This document shows positions 62,619 to 64,000 of a stretch of 64,000 bases of DNA, piece after piece; position 1 is the stretch's first letter; each line of letters opens with the position of its first letter. The position numbers and the translations under genes were made by a program. The notes under the pieces were generated by a model. That model was not told where the DNA came from. It did not search any database and was given only the letters and a program-made list of their open reading frames with translations. The DNA lies in assembly GCF_028389875.1 (NCBI RefSeq), contig NC_084668.1:33980493-34044492 (forward strand), in the 5' to 3' direction. The stretch comes from Rhea pennata (lineage: Eukaryota; Chordata; Aves; Rheiformes; Rheidae).

Positions 62619-62843
62619 TTAATGCATAGATGGGACAGACATCCAGAAACAGCACAAAATCAAGCTGAAATATTTTAACACAAAATCCACAGGAATTAAT
62701 TCACAGTAATTTTCTTGAGCCTGCAAGATTGCATCACAGTCATCAACAGCCAAAAACTGATTCAAAGTTAGCAAATGTGTAATAACTCCTGCAGCCCTGT
62801 TCTTGGCCTGCTTGGGCATTTCATAGTCTGCCAGAAGTGTTTG
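62619..62843 (-). CDS. Possible terminal exon, unrecognised (minus strand)
   Basis: On the minus strand a long T/C tract (62887-62847) leads to TTTAAG at 62849-62844, followed by 75 codons open to TAA (62621-62619). The translation runs QTLLADYEMPKQAKNRAAG at the start and includes an acidic AVDDCD stretch and a CELIPVDFVLKYF segment; the last 15 residues look less protein-like. I do not recognise it. ORC2 is the expected minus-strand neighbour, and its C-terminus also contains an LIPVD segment, but the rest does not match what I know of ORC2, so this could be a diverged exon, a pseudogene scrap or chance. An acceptor 18 nt further in (TTCTGGCAG) is also possible. Confidence 0.28.
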   Translation of the reverse strand, partial: QTLLADYEMPKQAKNRAAGVITHLLTLNQFLAVDDCDAILQAQENYCELIPVDFVLKYFSLILCCFWMSVPSMH

Positions 62844-62846
62844 CTT

Positions 62847-62887
62847 AAAAAAAAAAAAGAAAAAAGAAAAAGAAAAAGAAAAAAAAA
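62847..62887. repeat. A-rich (GAAAA)n tract
   Basis: A homopolymer grading into GAAAAA repeats. On the minus strand it is a pure pyrimidine tract just ahead of the ORF at 62843. Confidence 0.85.
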
Positions 62888-63859
62888 GTCAGGATCACTA
62901 CAGCTCTTTGTTCAATAAATTTCACATCTAGATAGACACATATCACATCATGATATAATTATATAATTACACTGAAATGTATGATGCCATCACTACCTAT
63001 AAATACATTAGGCAGTGTCTTCCATATGTATTCCAAACATAAATTAAATCTTGAGTTTTACAGAAACTCCAGAGAGAGTCACAGGATTGCAAAGCAGGAA
63101 GTGGCTGCTTCTTATCTATGACACTTAAGTTTCTCCAACAACACATCTCTTCTATAGGCAGACACTGGTACTTACTTAACTCTGCACCTAACTTAGAGAA
63201 TTTAGGTAAGACACAATGCCTTGACCCCTCATGCCTAAATGGGTTTTAATGGCTCTGAGAGTAGCATAAACAGTGCTAGGCAGCACCTGTTGCATTTTGT
63301 AAAGTTCTGAATTTGCAGCCTCCAAAACACAAATGCAAGTGCCATCAAAGAGAATGTTAGTTGGAATATGTTTTAGGGCAGAAAACCAGAGGATGCTGCT
63401 GAGATGGTTGCTGGCATGTACCACTTTTCCCCACCAGACCCTCCAGCAAAGCTAATTAGGTCTTATATTTGAAGAATCAAATCAATAGTGAGATAAGCAG
63501 ATACTTTGTGTTTTCAGTACAAACAGAAGTCAGGCTCTGTCCTGCTGCTTCTGTCAGTGAAGGACAGGCCAGGTAACACTGAGAATATAGGTAGCAGTAT
63601 TATTACATGTAATGTTTTGGTTCTTTTCAAAAGCTATATATTAGTATTAAAAGTCAGGCAAACTATTTTTAATTTTCATACCTTAGAAGAAACAGTATAA
63701 AATATTTCTGCTAGTTAGTTTGAAATCATCTGTGCACTGAATGAAGATTTGCAGACTTTTGACATAGGGTAGTAATTGTGAAAGTGAGGCTTTCACATTC
63801 ACACAACTGCCAGAAGACTCTTCCTACAAAATAAAAGATTTGTGGAAGACAACACAAGC

Positions 63860-64000
63860 TAATGAAAATTAATAAAGTACTTTATTTGATTGATTTAAGC
63901 TATTACAACATTGAGCTGTAACACAGCTACCAAATATTAGACACACAGAGTTCAAGTGTCCCTGAAGTCTGGCTGGCAGACTACAGTTGATGGAACTGTA
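63860..64000 (-). other. 3' UTR end of a minus-strand gene, by synteny ORC2
   Basis: The minus strand reads CAAATAAAGTACTTTATTAAT, i.e. AATAAA at 63886-63881, a good poly(A) signal, preceded by non-coding sequence up to the window edge. In human and chicken the gene tail-to-tail with NIF3L1 is ORC2. No ORC2 coding exon is visible, so the assignment rests on gene order alone. Confidence 0.4.

Larger units (their letters stand above)
61226..63855. other. Interval between NIF3L1 and the next minus-strand gene
   Basis: AT-rich, no recognised exon. It holds an A-rich (GAAAA)n run at 62847-62887 and, directly beside it on the minus strand, an ORF with a plausible acceptor (separate entry). A 78-codon minus-strand ORF at 63188-63424 has no supporting splice context. 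Confidence 0.5.

Noticed and set aside
63188-63424. 78-aa minus-strand ORF (MVHASNHLSSILWF...)
   Set aside because: Reads plausibly but has no good acceptor upstream, stops just before a donor-like site, and matches no family I know; kept only as a remark.
1-64000. CRISPR arrays, operons, rRNA or bacterial mobile systems
   Set aside because: Spliced vertebrate genes throughout; the tandem structures seen are microsatellites or degenerate satellites without spacer logic.

Overview
This is a vertebrate nuclear genome window, almost certainly from a passerine bird. Five spliced genes lie in the order AOX (+), BZW1 (+), CLK1 (-), PPIL3 (-), NIF3L1 (+). This is the order of human 2q33 and its avian counterpart, where ORC2 (-) follows. 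The passerine clue is a short SINE at 7817-7958 with a tRNA-Ile-like head (box A and box B readable) fused to a CR1-type 3' tail ending in ATTCTATG-like octamers. That is the architecture of the passerine TguSINE1 family.

Layout. 1-20.9 kb: the last 15 coding exons and 3' end of an aldehyde oxidase gene, intact and in frame, with large introns holding a degenerate tandem array (about 3.0-5.5 kb) and the SINE. 20.9-26.1 kb: intergenic, repeat-rich, no gene seen. 26.1-27.5 kb: CpG island with the BZW1 promoter. 27.2-35.9 kb: BZW1, 11 coding exons, 419 aa, with a long 3' UTR to about 37.15 kb. 37.4-45.1 kb: CLK1 on the minus strand, 12 coding exons, 484 aa, convergent with BZW1, with a CpG island promoter at 44.8-45.8 kb. 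45.9-49.6 kb: intergenic plus PPIL3 3' UTR. 49.6-56.0 kb: PPIL3 on the minus strand, 161 aa. 55.7-56.4 kb: CpG island shared head-to-head by PPIL3 and NIF3L1. 56.2-61.2 kb: NIF3L1, 6 coding exons, 375 aa, with a probable solo retroviral LTR in its fifth intron. 61.2-64 kb: gap ending in what looks like the 3' UTR of another minus-strand gene, by synteny ORC2.

The genes are not an operon. They are independently promoted housekeeping genes (translation control, SR-protein kinase, spliceosomal cyclophilin, NIF3 family) beside a tissue-type oxidase gene. Exon boundaries were placed by reading GT/AG sites, by reading-frame phase and by matching remembered family sequences. All five CDS models close in frame, and three give exactly the human protein length. 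The least explained items are the degenerate 150-165 bp array in an AOX intron, an in-frame cryptic terminal exon inside BZW1 intron 2, a 75-nt stop-free CLK1 intron in the kinase domain, and an unassigned ORF with a splice acceptor on the minus strand near 62.7 kb. No mechanistically new system is evident.
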